From positions 88,180-152,179 of the forward strand of contig JAFAEQ010000058.1 in the NCBI GenBank assembly GCA_023423935.1: a DNA stretch of 64,000 nucleotides, in the 5' to 3' direction. Under the pieces are notes generated by a model. That model made no database searches. It saw only the letters and a list, made by a program, of their open reading frames with translations, and had not been told where the DNA came from. Positions 8,143 to 19,325 of this stretch are shown piece after piece. The stretch comes from Pseudomonadota bacterium. GTDB lineage: Bacteria > Pseudomonadota > Gammaproteobacteria > Steroidobacterales > Steroidobacteraceae. The position numbers were made by a program, and so were the translations under genes. The stretch's first letter is position 1; each line of letters begins with the position of its first letter.

Positions 8143-10422
8143 TCAAAACCTCATCTCCACCTCCGCCGCGTAGGTGCGTTGCGGGTAGTGGTGGAAGTTC
8201 CAGTAGTTGTCGCCGTTCAAATTGTCGGCGCTCAGTGAAAGCGTGAGCTGATCGCTGATCTCGTAGCGGACTCGGGCGTCTACAGTGAAGAAGTTGCTGA
8301 CGCCGGTGTATGCGGTGCCGTTCGGATCGGAATTATCGAGCGTGTTGTACTGCTTGCCGCTGTAGCGCGCGCCGAGGGTCGTGGTCCATTTCTCACCGAG
8401 GCGATAGGTCGCGAGCAGGTTGCCGCGCCAGTCGGGTACGCGCGGCTGCCATTTGCCCTCGCTCGCGGGGAAGCTCTCGTTCGCGATGATCTCGGAGTGG
8501 GCGTACGTCAGGCTTGCGCTCAGGTCAAGCGCCGAAAGGATCTCGCGCAGCTCGTACGCCACCTCGAGTCCCTGCGTGCGGATGTGATCGACATTCTGGA
8601 TGTTGGTGACGTTCGGCGTGACAGTGACGTTCGTCTGCGAGTACATCGCATCGCGCGTGTCTTCGAAGAATGCGGTCGTTCGCAGTGAGCCGCGCGCGAA
8701 CGCACGTTCTGCACTGAGCTCCGCCGTCCACGAACGCTCCGGCTTCAGATTCGGATCATTGTTCACGATGGCAGCGGTCACGATCGAGCCTTGATAGAGC
8801 TCCGCCACCGTCGGCATGCGGATCGCGCGTCCTGCGGATGCCTTGAGCGTCCAGTCCGGGGTCAGCTGATAGGCAATTGCGACCTTTGGCGAAACGAAGT
8901 TCTCACGACGATCCGCAAACGTGACTATCGTCGAGGCATCCGCCAGCGAGCCACGCGAGGCTTCCCAACGCTCGAATCTAGCGCCCAGTGTTGCGCGCCA
9001 GGCCTCGGCGAGTCGCCAGGTGTCCTGGGCGTAGAGACTTTGCAGCAACGTGTCGCCGCGGAACGCGGAGAACCGCGACTGCGGCGAGCCTCGCAGCCAG
9101 TCGTCCGTAGTGGAGACTTTAGTTCGCAACGCAAAGCTGTCGCGCTGATAACCGAACTCCACGATGTGGGCCGCCTGGGGGCGCCAGGTCATTCTTGCCG
9201 CGAACGTGTTCCAGCCGGTTCCCGACTGGTCCGCCACGCGTCCCGCACCACCGCTCAATGCATCCGGGAGTGCGACCGTGGGAGAGCGCACCTCGTCGCG
9301 ATCGTAGTCGTAGAGACTCGCGGCGATTTCCCAATCGAGCGTGCCGCCATCGGCCTGCTTCAAGGAAAGCCCGTGAATGAAATGCTGCAGATCGCCGCGA
9401 CTGGGCGCGAAATCGCTCGGGGCAAGCGAGTACACGCGACCGTCGATGTTGATCGGCCCGGAGTAAACGGCGTTACCTGACGCATCGCGCAGATATGACT
9501 GCGAGTTGCGCTCGGCTTCGTTGCGCCACCAGCCGAGCGTGTAGCTCGCTCGCAGCGTCGGGGTGAAATCGTAGGCAAGCTTTGCCTTGCCGTGATCCTG
9601 CGTCGTGTGACTCTGATTCGTCGTGCCAAGCAGCCACCAATCCTGATTGCGTGGATTGCGGCCAGCCACCGCGCCCGTCACCCGCACGCCCGCAGTCCCG
9701 ACGGTTCCCGCACTCACGAGCTTGTTCGCATAGACGAGCGGCTGACTGTCGTTATCGAGCCGGTTGTAATTGACCCAGAACGACAAGGCGCCGAACCGAT
9801 CGCCGATCGATGCACTGCCCTGATAGCCGCGATAAGTCTCGTGTGTGCTGTAGACATCGAATGACTGGCCGAAGCTCGTGATGCGCGCATGTGCTTCGAA
9901 GTGCTGCGGCATGCGTGTCACATAGTCGACGACCGCACCGACCGAGTTCCCCGAATAGGCGGCGGAGAATGGACCATAGAGGACATCGACGCGCTCGATC
10001 TCCTCGGGCGTCACCATGCCCCAGCGCGGCGTGTACGTCGCGCCATTGCCGAGCAGGTTCGACAGCAGGATGCCGTCCGCGAAGACGAGCGACCGTGCGC
10101 TGTTGCCTGTGCCCGAGGCGCGACTTGCGAGCACTGCATGATCGTAGTCGCCGATATAGCGCTTACGGACGAGCAGGCTCGGAAAATATTTGAGTGCATC
10201 CTCCGCATCCGTCGCATTTATCGCGGTGGCGATCTGATCCTGCGTGATGCCTTCGATCGTTGTGGGAATCTGGGTGGGCAGCGACGTCGGACGCGTGCCG
10301 ATCACGGTCACGGTTCCCAAGGTTTTTTCTGAAGCTTCGGCGTTCTGCGCCGAAGCTAATGGCAGGGCAACGCACGCCGCGACACAGCCGGTCGCAACGC
10401 GCATGCCGAATCCAATGGACAT
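8143..10422 (-). CDS. TonB-dependent outer-membrane receptor
   Basis: A 759-residue receptor for active uptake across the outer membrane. A signal peptide (cleavage near LASA/QNAEA, about residue 25) is followed by a TonB-box-like segment (TVTVIGTR), a plug domain (about 45-165, with EEIERVDVLYGP and VDYVTR) and a 22-strand barrel ending in the canonical C-terminal Phe (VEMRF). The start has an AGGAGA ribosome site. It lies directly downstream of a His/Met-rich DUF2946 gene on the same strand, a setting associated with copper or other metal receptors. Metal is therefore a plausible substrate, but this is not shown by binding motifs. Confidence 0.92.
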   Translation of the reverse strand: MSIGFGMRVATGCVAACVALPLASAQNAEASEKTLGTVTVIGTRPTSLPTQIPTTIEGITQDQIATAINATDAEDALKYFPSLLVRKRYIGDYDHAVLASRASGTGNSARSLVFADGILLSNLLGNGATYTPRWGMVTPEEIERVDVLYGPFSAAYSGNSVGAVVDYVTRMPQHFEAHARITSFGQSFDVYSTHETYRGYQGSASIGDRFGALSFWVNYNRLDNDSQPLVYANKLVSAGTVGTAGVRVTGAVAGRNPRNQDWWLLGTTNQSHTTQDHGKAKLAYDFTPTLRASYTLGWWRNEAERNSQSYLRDASGNAVYSGPINIDGRVYSLAPSDFAPSRGDLQHFIHGLSLKQADGGTLDWEIAASLYDYDRDEVRSPTVALPDALSGGAGRVADQSGTGWNTFAARMTWRPQAAHIVEFGYQRDSFALRTKVSTTDDWLRGSPQSRFSAFRGDTLLQSLYAQDTWRLAEAWRATLGARFERWEASRGSLADASTIVTFADRRENFVSPKVAIAYQLTPDWTLKASAGRAIRMPTVAELYQGSIVTAAIVNNDPNLKPERSWTAELSAERAFARGSLRTTAFFEDTRDAMYSQTNVTVTPNVTNIQNVDHIRTQGLEVAYELREILSALDLSASLTYAHSEIIANESFPASEGKWQPRVPDWRGNLLATYRLGEKWTTTLGARYSGKQYNTLDNSDPNGTAYTGVSNFFTVDARVRYEISDQLTLSLSADNLNGDNYWNFHHYPQRTYAAEVEMRF

Positions 10423-10508
10423 GTTCGAGTCTCCTGAACCGGCCGAGGCCGGCGAGCAATGACGGCGACACCGAGAGCGACTCTCGACGTTGCAGCGTTA
10501 TCTATCGA

Positions 10509-10970
10509 TCAGGAGTACTGAGGCGGCCCACGGATGGGCAGCGACTGGACCGGCGCGACACTGAGGTCGGGCGGTGTCTGGAAGGTATCGAATCGCTCGC
10601 CGACGAGCGTGGCGAGAACGACGACGTAAGTGAGATCCAGGGGCGCAGCGGACGCTACGAGCGAGAACGGACACGGCGCCTTGTCATGATCGACTTTGGG
10701 AGCGCCATCGCCCGGCGCGTGATCCATCTGCGCCGCATGCGACATTCCATGATGCATCTCATGACCGGAATGCATCTCATGACTGGCCTGAGCGCGTGCC
10801 TGCTGAGCGCGCGCCTCCAACGACGAATCCATCTGCACGACCGTGGGACAGAACATCAGACGCAGTCCCTGCGCGTCGGACATGAACATGAATCCCACGG
10901 GCACGATGGCGCGCGCTACGAGCAGCGGCAGCATCCACAGTGTCAGCAATTGCAGGATTCGGCGGTTCAT
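10509..10970 (-). CDS. DUF2946-like His/Met-rich metal-associated protein
   Basis: A 153-residue exported or membrane protein. A hydrophobic N-terminal segment (LLTLWMLPLLVARAIVPVG) is followed by a His/Met-rich stretch (HEMHSGHEMHHGMSH), a CPFS motif in the place where DUF2946 proteins carry CP(F/Y)C, and a second hydrophobic helix. His/Met clusters commonly bind Cu(I)/Cu(II). I chose the ATG at 10970 because the upstream in-frame extension would overlap the likely promoter. DUF2946 genes often sit next to TonB copper receptors (family knowledge), as here. The exact molecular role is unknown. Confidence 0.78.
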   Translation of the reverse strand: MNRRILQLLTLWMLPLLVARAIVPVGFMFMSDAQGLRLMFCPTVVQMDSSLEARAQQARAQASHEMHSGHEMHHGMSHAAQMDHAPGDGAPKVDHDKAPCPFSLVASAAPLDLTYVVVLATLVGERFDTFQTPPDLSVAPVQSLPIRGPPQYS

Positions 10971-10987
10971 GACGGTCTGGCGCGCGC

Positions 10988-10993
10988 AGTATA
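10988..10993 (-). promoter_or_regulatory. putative -10 box of the DUF2946/TonB receptor unit
   Basis: TATACT lies on the minus strand 17 bases upstream of the ATG at 10970, implying a very short 5' leader. No good -35 is visible, so the promoter may need an activator. Confidence 0.35.
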
Positions 10994-11072
10994 GGTTCAC
11001 TAATTCCCGACACGCCACCAAAGTTGCGGGGGACCCATTCCGGGCGGCCCTGTCGAGAAGCCCGCCTCGCAG

Positions 11073-11765
11073 CTACGACTCGAGCGCCGATAATCGATAA
11101 CCGATGCCAGGCTCGTTGATGATGTACTTCGGCACGCCCTGCGTATCGCCCAGCTTTTCACGCAGCTGGCCGATGTAGACGCGCAGATACTGCACGTCGT
11201 TGCGATGCGTCGCACCCCAGACCTGTTCGAGCAGCATGCGATGAGTGCACACGCGTCCGGCCGAACGTGCGAGGACGACCAGCAACTCGAATTCTTTGGG
11301 CGACAACCTGATCTCGCGATTCTCGAGCGTGACGGTGTGCGCAGGCACGTCGATCCGCAACGGTCCCACTTGAATGACGGGCAGTGTGTTCGTGCCGTTG
11401 TGTGCTCGCAGCGATGCCCGGATACGGGCGAGCAGTTCGGCTGCGCTGAAAGGTTTCTGCACATAGTCGTTCGCGCCAGCGTCGAGCGCTTCGACCTTGT
11501 CCGAGTCCTCGGAACGCACCGACAGCACGATGATCGGCAGCTGCGTCCAGACTCTCACGGCCTTGATCACCTCGATGCCCGAGATATCGGGAAGCCCGAG
11601 ATCGAGGAGCATCAGATCAGGATGCTTGCCTGTGCACAGCTCGATGGCTTCGCGACCGCACGAGGCTTCGATGCTCTCGTAACCCGCCGCCTTCAACGTG
11701 ATGCGCAGAAACAGGCGGATCTGTTCTTCATCGTCGACGACGAGAATGCGCGGGCGGGCATGCAT
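11073..11765 (-). CDS. kdpE: KdpE response regulator
   Basis: A 230-residue OmpR-family regulator that activates kdp transcription at low K+ or osmotic stress. The receiver domain has acidic residues D11/D12, phospho-acceptor D55 (MLLDLGLPD) and K104-type switch lysine (VQKPFS). The C-terminal winged-helix domain ends in GIGYRL. The ATG at 11765 is used because it begins the receiver fold; the longer frame reads into kdpD. It is last in the kdp operon, 37 bases after kdpD. Confidence 0.96.
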   Translation of the reverse strand: MHARPRILVVDDEEQIRLFLRITLKAAGYESIEASCGREAIELCTGKHPDLMLLDLGLPDISGIEVIKAVRVWTQLPIIVLSVRSEDSDKVEALDAGANDYVQKPFSAAELLARIRASLRAHNGTNTLPVIQVGPLRIDVPAHTVTLENREIRLSPKEFELLVVLARSAGRVCTHRMLLEQVWGATHRNDVQYLRVYIGQLREKLGDTQGVPKYIINEPGIGYRLSALES

Positions 11766-11802
11766 GGTTCGATTGTGAGGGTTGGCGCGCAGACTTGCAG
11801 CT

Positions 11803-14472
11803 TCAGTCGGCAGCCACCGTGGGCAAGCGCAGCTCGATACGGCTACCCACACCTTCAGGCCCGGAGCCTGCTTCGATGGTGCCGCCCATGGCTTCGACGA
11901 ACCCCTTGCAGATGGCCAGCCCTACCCCGCTGCCCACCACCGAGTCGCGCTGCTCAGCGCGATAGAAAAGATCGAACACGCGTTGTCGATCCTGCTCCGG
12001 AATGCCCGGACCGCGATCGATGACGGCGGCCGTCACCTGCTCCAGGTGGGCACGCGCGCTGACGAGAATCTCTGTCCCGGGCGGCGCATATTTCGCCGCG
12101 TTCTCGAGGAGATTCGAGAACACCTGTCCAAGCAGCGTCGCATCCGCGCGCACGCTGGGCAGATCGGCCGGCATGTCCAGTCTGACGCTGTGGCGCTCGA
12201 GCACTGCACCCAACCGAGTGATGGCATCGCTCACGACATCGCGCAACTCCACGGAGGTGAGTCGCAACGAAAGCGCGCCATGCGAAAGCCGGGTCATATC
12301 GAGCAGATTCTGGATCAGTCGGTTGAGACGCTCGGCCTCGCGTACCGCGCTTTCGATCAGGCGCGCACGATCGGCCTCAGGAATCTGCGGAGTCAGATCG
12401 CGCAGCGCGGTCATCGCTCCCGTAATCGACACCAGCGGCGTGCGCAGATCGTGAGACACGGCAGCCAGCAGCGCCGTACGCAGCGAATCCCTCGCCTGCT
12501 TCAACTGGGCGTCCTGCATGACTTGACGCAATCGCAAACGCTCCCAGGCGGCCCCGAGCTGCGTCTGCAGGCTGAAGAGCAACCGATTCTGTTCCGCGTC
12601 GATCGCGTCGGACGTCAGAGGCAGATTGATACCGATCACTCCAAGCGGCTGCCCCGACGCATTGACGGGCAGGAAATACCAACCGGACGCGGGAAGTGTG
12701 CCCGTCCCTCTTCCCGCAGCTTCGCGATGTTCGAGCGCCCAGTGAGCCGCCGCCTGGTCGGTATCACGAAACCCGCCTGCGCGAATGAGTTCTTCGGGCG
12801 GTTCGACTCCTCGTGGCGCCGTCGCCCGCAGCACGATGCAGCGGTGAGAGGTCAGATCGCTGATCCCTTGCGATGCGGCATTGATGAGATCGAGTTCGTC
12901 CACCGCCGTTGCCAGACGTCGCGAGAAATCGAAGAGCGTCTCGACACGGCGCGTGGCACTCCACGCATCGCTCGCCTGCCGACGCAGCCGAGATGCGAGC
13001 TGGCCCACGACGAAAGAAACAGCGAGGAATACCGCGAGCGTTGCGACGTCGCTCGAATCGTACACGGTGAGCGAATAGCGCGGCTCCGTGAACAGGTAGT
13101 TATAGGCGAGGAAACCCAGCACGCTGGTGGCTAGCGAAGCCGCCAGGCCGCGCGTCGCCGCCGCGAAGATGACGCCCATCAGAAAGATCAGCGCGAGATT
13201 GGGCACGCCGACGTAGGGCTCGAGCGGCAAACCCAGCGCACCCGCGCCCACGGCGCAGACGAAAGCGACGATGACGTCACGCGGCATCAGCCATCTGCGC
13301 GGCGAGACCGACCCCAAGGCGAAGCGCTTCGCCGTCTGTTCGCTCGTCCCCACGACGGTAATCTCGAAATCCGCTGCGTGCTCCAGCAGCCAGCGAGCGA
13401 GCCGCGGCCGATGCCACAAATGTCCGGACTGACGCGAGCGTCCGATCACGATCTGTGCGGCATTGTGGGTGCGCGCGTAATCGAGAATGGCTTCGCCCAC
13501 CCCGTCAGCCGTGAGAATCGCAGTATCTGCGCCCAGCTGCGAGGCGAGTGCGAGATTGGCGTTGAGCTGCTCACGGTGTGCGAGCTCGCCGGCGTTACCC
13601 AGGGTCTGCACATAAATCGCGGTCCAGGGCAGATGACGCTGGTCCGCCAGACGCTTCGCGCTTCGGATCAGGTCTTCGCTGGCCTGCGTCGCATCGACCG
13701 ATACGATCAACCGACCGCGTGCTGGCCACGGCCCCGCGATCGCATGCGCGCGCATGAAGCTCTCGATGTTGTCATCGACATGCTCGGCGGCCGCGCGCAA
13801 AGCCAGCTCGCGCAGGGCCAGCAGATTGCCGCGAGAGAAATAGTTGTCCAGCGCGCGCCTTGCCGCTTCGGGCACATAGACCTTGCCCTGACGCAGCCGC
13901 TCGATCAGATCGTCCGGCGGCAGATCGATCAGCTCGACATCGTGCGCCTGCTCGATGATTCCATCGGGCACCGTTTCGCGAATTTCGACGCCCGTGATAC
14001 GTCCGACGAGATCGTTGAAGCTTTCGAGGTGCTGAACGTTCAACGTCGTGTAGACATCGATGCCCGCGCTGAGCAGCTCTTGCACGTCCTGATAGCGCTT
14101 CGCGTGCCGTGAGCCCGGTACGTTGGTATGCGCGAGCTCATCGACCAGTGCCAATCGCGGCTTGCGTGCGAGCAACGCGTCGAGATCAAGCTCCTCGAGT
14201 GTGCGGTCGCGATAGGCGATGCGTTTGCGCGGCAGCTGCGGCAGTCCCTGCAGCAAGATTTCGGTTTCCTGACGGCCGTGCGTTTCGACGATGCCGACCA
14301 CGACGTCGACGCCTTCGGCGAGCTTGCGCCGCGCCACGCTCAGCATCTCGAACGTCTTCCCCACGCCCGGCGCGGCACCCAGAAAGATCTTGAGCCGACC
14401 GCGCTCCTGGCGTTGCGCTTCGACGAGCAGCGCCTCAGGCGAAGGACGAACCATCGGGTCGCTCGATGACAT
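11803..14472 (-). CDS. kdpD: KdpD sensor histidine kinase
   Basis: An 889-residue membrane sensor (E. coli about 894). An N-terminal KdpD domain with Walker A GAAPGVGKT (32-40) and DELAHTN is followed by a UspA-like domain (about 250-370), four closely spaced membrane helices (about 395-490), a GAF-like region, and a kinase core with H674 in AVSHDLRTP. The N and G boxes read NLLENAAKYA and GSGVGLAICKG. It senses K+ limitation and phosphorylates KdpE. It is 51 bases after kdpC. No clear Shine-Dalgarno is seen; an internal ATG six codons in is an alternative start. Confidence 0.96.
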   Translation of the reverse strand: MSSSDPMVRPSPEALLVEAQRQERGRLKIFLGAAPGVGKTFEMLSVARRKLAEGVDVVVGIVETHGRQETEILLQGLPQLPRKRIAYRDRTLEELDLDALLARKPRLALVDELAHTNVPGSRHAKRYQDVQELLSAGIDVYTTLNVQHLESFNDLVGRITGVEIRETVPDGIIEQAHDVELIDLPPDDLIERLRQGKVYVPEAARRALDNYFSRGNLLALRELALRAAAEHVDDNIESFMRAHAIAGPWPARGRLIVSVDATQASEDLIRSAKRLADQRHLPWTAIYVQTLGNAGELAHREQLNANLALASQLGADTAILTADGVGEAILDYARTHNAAQIVIGRSRQSGHLWHRPRLARWLLEHAADFEITVVGTSEQTAKRFALGSVSPRRWLMPRDVIVAFVCAVGAGALGLPLEPYVGVPNLALIFLMGVIFAAATRGLAASLATSVLGFLAYNYLFTEPRYSLTVYDSSDVATLAVFLAVSFVVGQLASRLRRQASDAWSATRRVETLFDFSRRLATAVDELDLINAASQGISDLTSHRCIVLRATAPRGVEPPEELIRAGGFRDTDQAAAHWALEHREAAGRGTGTLPASGWYFLPVNASGQPLGVIGINLPLTSDAIDAEQNRLLFSLQTQLGAAWERLRLRQVMQDAQLKQARDSLRTALLAAVSHDLRTPLVSITGAMTALRDLTPQIPEADRARLIESAVREAERLNRLIQNLLDMTRLSHGALSLRLTSVELRDVVSDAITRLGAVLERHSVRLDMPADLPSVRADATLLGQVFSNLLENAAKYAPPGTEILVSARAHLEQVTAAVIDRGPGIPEQDRQRVFDLFYRAEQRDSVVGSGVGLAICKGFVEAMGGTIEAGSGPEGVGSRIELRLPTVAAD

Positions 14473-14523
14473 GACGGGATTATCGACCGCCTCCGCAAGT
14501 CGGCCTAGGGCCTCAATAGCTCA

Positions 14524-15126
14524 TCAAAGCTCATGAGATCGAGCAGAGCCTAACCCCCGCAGATCATCGAGTGCCAGATTCAGCTCCAGGACGTTCACCG
14601 TGGGCTCACCAAACAGACCCAGCACCCGTCCCTTGCTGTGCTTTGCTACCAGCGCGCGCACCGTCTCTTCCGGCAGGCCACGCGCTCGTGCCACTCGAGC
14701 CACCTGGTACTCCGCTGCAGCGATGCTGATATGCGGGTCGAGCCCGCTCGCGGAGGCTGTGACCAGATCCACCGGTATCGGACGGCTGTTGTGTGGATCG
14801 GCCTCGCGCAACGCCTGGACGCGGCTCTTCACTGCATCGATCAGCGCCGGATTGAGCGGGCCCTGATTACTGCCACCCGACGCGGTTGCGTTGTAGGGAC
14901 CCGTACTGGTAGCGGAAGGTCGCCCCCAGAAATACTTGGGTTCGGTGAACGACTGTCCGATCAGCGTCGAGCCCACGACGCGACCGCCGCGCTCGATCAG
15001 ACTTCCGGCCGATTGCCGCGGAAAGATCGCCTCGGCCAGGCCCGTGACTACGAACGGATAGGCGAATCCCGTGAATACGCTCAAGACGGCGAAGATCACG
15101 AGTGCGGGTCTCACTTGCGAAATCAT
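14524..15126 (-). CDS. kdpC: KdpC, potassium-transporting ATPase subunit C
   Basis: A 200-residue periplasm-facing accessory subunit of KdpFABC (E. coli 190). One N-terminal membrane helix (about 8-30) is followed by the conserved GS.LIGQ.F..P.YF.GRPS motif and the DPHIS segment. The start at 15126 has an AGGAGAGCCC ribosome site that overlaps the kdpB stop region; the gap is 11 bases. It stabilises the complex and raises ATP affinity (family knowledge). Confidence 0.96.
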   Translation of the reverse strand: MISQVRPALVIFAVLSVFTGFAYPFVVTGLAEAIFPRQSAGSLIERGGRVVGSTLIGQSFTEPKYFWGRPSATSTGPYNATASGGSNQGPLNPALIDAVKSRVQALREADPHNSRPIPVDLVTASASGLDPHISIAAAEYQVARVARARGLPEETVRALVAKHSKGRVLGLFGEPTVNVLELNLALDDLRGLGSARSHEL

Positions 15127-15137
15127 GGGCTCTCCTG

Positions 15138-17195
<2,058 letters not shown>

Positions 17196-17214
17196 GGCGT
17201 CGCTCGAAGATGAG

Positions 17215-17300
17215 ATTTCCACGGGGAACACAGGGGCCCACGGGGTGAGAAATATCTGATCTGCGCTCCTGCCCGGTGAACCCCGTGCTCCCCGTGGAGA
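17215..17300. repeat. inverted CCACGGGG arms between kdpA and kdpB
   Basis: Two arms, 17215-17250 and 17269-17300. Read in the direction of transcription, the CTCCACGGGG-type arm follows the kdpA stop and the complementary CCCCGTGGA arm precedes the kdpB ribosome site. The pair could form a hairpin in the kdp mRNA. Confidence 0.8.
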
Positions 17301-17311
17301 TGCATTGCGTC

Positions 17312-19042
17312 TTAATTCATCAGCATCAGATGCTCGACGATTGGACCCAGCGCGAGCGCGGGGACGTAGGTGAGTGCGCCAATCAGCAGCACCGCGCCGA
17401 CGAGCAGGACGACGAAGAGCGGGCCGTGCGTCGGCATCGTGCCGGCGGTTGCGGGGGCGCGCTTCTTGGCGGCCAGCGAACCGGCGATCGCGAGCACGGG
17501 CACGAGGACCCAGAAGCGTCCCAGCCACATCGCGATGCCGAGCGCGGTGTTGTAGAACGGCGTGTTCGCGGAGAGCCCGGCGAAGGCGCTGCCGTTGTTG
17601 TTGCCGGCGGAACTGAATGCGTAAAGGATCTCGGAGTAGCCGTGCGGGCCTGGATTGGCCACGCCCGCCTTGCCTGCAGTGACGCTCACGGCGATGGCCG
17701 TGCCGAGCAGCACCACGAACGGCGTTGCCAGAATGGCGATCGACGTCATCTTCATTTCGAACGCTTCGATCTTCTTGCCCAGGTATTCCGGCGTACGGCC
17801 GATCATGAGCCCGGCGATGAATACGCCGAGCAGCGCATAGACGAGCATGCCCGTGAGGCCCGTGCCCACTCCACCAAAGGCGACCTCGCCGAGCTGCATC
17901 AGGAACATCGGCACGAAACCGCCAAGAGGCGTCATGGAATCGTGCATGGAATTGACTGCGCCGGTCGACGTCGCCGTCGTCACGGCAGCAAACAGTGCTG
18001 ACGCACCGATGCCGAAACGCGACTCCTTGCCCTCCATGTTTCCACCAGGCTGCGACTGCGTATGCGACGCATCGACACCGAACTGTGCAAGCAACGGATT
18101 GCCCTGCTGTTCGCTTTGCACCGCCAACAGCCATAACGCAACGAACAGCACCGTCATCCCCGCGAGCACGGCCCATCCCTGCCGCGCATCTCCCACCATG
18201 CGGCCGAACGTGAAGGTGAGCGCAATCGGGATCAACAGAATCGCGAACAGCTCGATGAAGTTGGTGAAACTATTCGGGTTCTCGTAAGGATGAGCGGAGT
18301 TCGCGTTGAAAAAGCCGCCGCCGTTCGTGCCGAGTTCTTTGATCGCTTCCTGCGAGGCAACCGGCCCCATCGGCAACGTCTGCGTGTGACTGTCCGCAAG
18401 CTGCGGTGCGATCGCGGTCACGTCCTTGTAGGCGTCGAAGTTCTGAATGACACCTTGAGACACGAGCAGCAGCGACACCACCGCCGCCAGCGGCAGCAAT
18501 ATGTAGAGCGTGATGCGAGTGAGATCGACCCACACATTGCCGACGGTACGCACCGAATGGCGTGCGAGCCCGCGAATCAGCACGATGGCAACGGCGATCC
18601 CGCTCGCGGCCGAGACGAAGTTCTGGACGGCGAGGCCTGCCATCTGCGTCAGATAGCTCACCGTGCTCTCGCCCGCATAGCCCTGCCAGTTGGTGTTCGA
18701 CACGAAACTGACCGCCGTATTGAACGACGAGTCCGGGCTGACATTGGCGAAGTGCTGCGGATTCAACGGCAGCCAGGACTGCAAACGCTGCAACGCATAG
18801 ACGACGAGCGTTCCGACGAGACTGAAGAGCAGAAGGCCGATTGTGTATTCCTTCCAGCCCGTCTCGCGCGTGTCATCGGCGCGGGCGATTCGATAGATGA
18901 AAGCTTCGACATTGCGTCCGACACGGGAGCCGAACACAGGCTTGCCTTCGACCAGATCCGCAATGTAGTGCCCGAGTGGGCGACCACACAGAACCGCCGC
19001 CAGCAGCAGCAGGCCTCCAGGCATGAGTGATGCGATCGTCAT
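17312..19042 (-). CDS. kdpA: KdpA, potassium-binding subunit
   Basis: A 576-residue channel-like subunit (E. coli 557) of the SKT superfamily that selects K+. It has about ten membrane helices, with the pore-loop glycines visible in TNGGGFFN, SSAGNNNGS and the TSTGAVNSMHDS segment. It starts at 19042, 12 bases after the kdpF stop, with a GAGG ribosome site. It supplies the K+ path coupled to KdpB ATP hydrolysis. Confidence 0.97.
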   Translation of the reverse strand: MTIASLMPGGLLLLAAVLCGRPLGHYIADLVEGKPVFGSRVGRNVEAFIYRIARADDTRETGWKEYTIGLLLFSLVGTLVVYALQRLQSWLPLNPQHFANVSPDSSFNTAVSFVSNTNWQGYAGESTVSYLTQMAGLAVQNFVSAASGIAVAIVLIRGLARHSVRTVGNVWVDLTRITLYILLPLAAVVSLLLVSQGVIQNFDAYKDVTAIAPQLADSHTQTLPMGPVASQEAIKELGTNGGGFFNANSAHPYENPNSFTNFIELFAILLIPIALTFTFGRMVGDARQGWAVLAGMTVLFVALWLLAVQSEQQGNPLLAQFGVDASHTQSQPGGNMEGKESRFGIGASALFAAVTTATSTGAVNSMHDSMTPLGGFVPMFLMQLGEVAFGGVGTGLTGMLVYALLGVFIAGLMIGRTPEYLGKKIEAFEMKMTSIAILATPFVVLLGTAIAVSVTAGKAGVANPGPHGYSEILYAFSSAGNNNGSAFAGLSANTPFYNTALGIAMWLGRFWVLVPVLAIAGSLAAKKRAPATAGTMPTHGPLFVVLLVGAVLLIGALTYVPALALGPIVEHLMLMN

Positions 19043-19054
19043 GACAGCCTCGGA

Positions 19055-19141
19055 TCAGAACTTCTCTGCGTTGATCAACGCGTAGATGAGATACGCCGCA
19101 AGTGCGACGGCCACCCATGCAGCAAAGATCACGAACATCAT
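19055..19141 (-). CDS. kdpF: KdpF small membrane subunit
   Basis: A 28-residue single-helix peptide (E. coli KdpF is 29), beginning MMFVIFAAWVA and ending INAEKF. KdpF stabilises KdpABC in the membrane. The first of the two Met codons is preferred because its ATG overlaps the stop of the upstream 31-codon ORF (ATGA), giving translational coupling. It is immediately upstream of kdpA. Confidence 0.88.
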   Translation of the reverse strand: MMFVIFAAWVAVALAAYLIYALINAEKF

Positions 19142-19233
19142 TCGATTCTCCCGAGTCGGGCCAGCGCGACGACCAGCCCATGGGTCGAGGCGTAGAGCAC
19201 GACGATCAGTGCGATGAACAGCAGATCCTGCAT
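19138..19233 (-). CDS. small membrane ORF upstream of kdpF, 31 aa
   Basis: The ORF begins MQDLLFIALIVVLYASTH and ends LARLGRIE. It has a single predicted membrane helix, with basic residues only after the hydrophobic stretch. A good ribosome site (AAAGAGGG, spaced about 4-6) precedes the ATG at 19233, and its TGA overlaps the kdpF ATG by four bases. It is first in the operon. I cannot assign a family firmly, though similar tiny ORFs preceding kdpF are, from memory, seen in other Proteobacteria. It may be an extra Kdp subunit or a leader peptide. Confidence 0.7.
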   Translation of the reverse strand: MQDLLFIALIVVLYASTHGLVVALARLGRIE

Positions 19234-19305
19234 AGAGCCCTCTTTGCGATGGCGACATCGTAGACAGACGGGTCATCAAGAGTCCGTACGAAGATGACAT
19301 GGCGC

Positions 19306-19325
19306 GCATAAAGAAGGCGTAAAGA
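19306..19325 (-). promoter_or_regulatory. candidate KdpE operator
   Basis: On the minus strand the spaced half-sites TTTAC and TTTAT (six bases between) resemble the T-rich KdpE box of E. coli kdpFABC. They lie about 75-90 bases upstream of the first kdp operon ORF. This is motif resemblance only. Confidence 0.3.

Noticed and set aside
17196..18176. A 327-codon N-terminal extension of kdpB.
   Set aside because: It is out-of-phase reading of kdpA; KdpB begins at 17195 with the family N-terminus.
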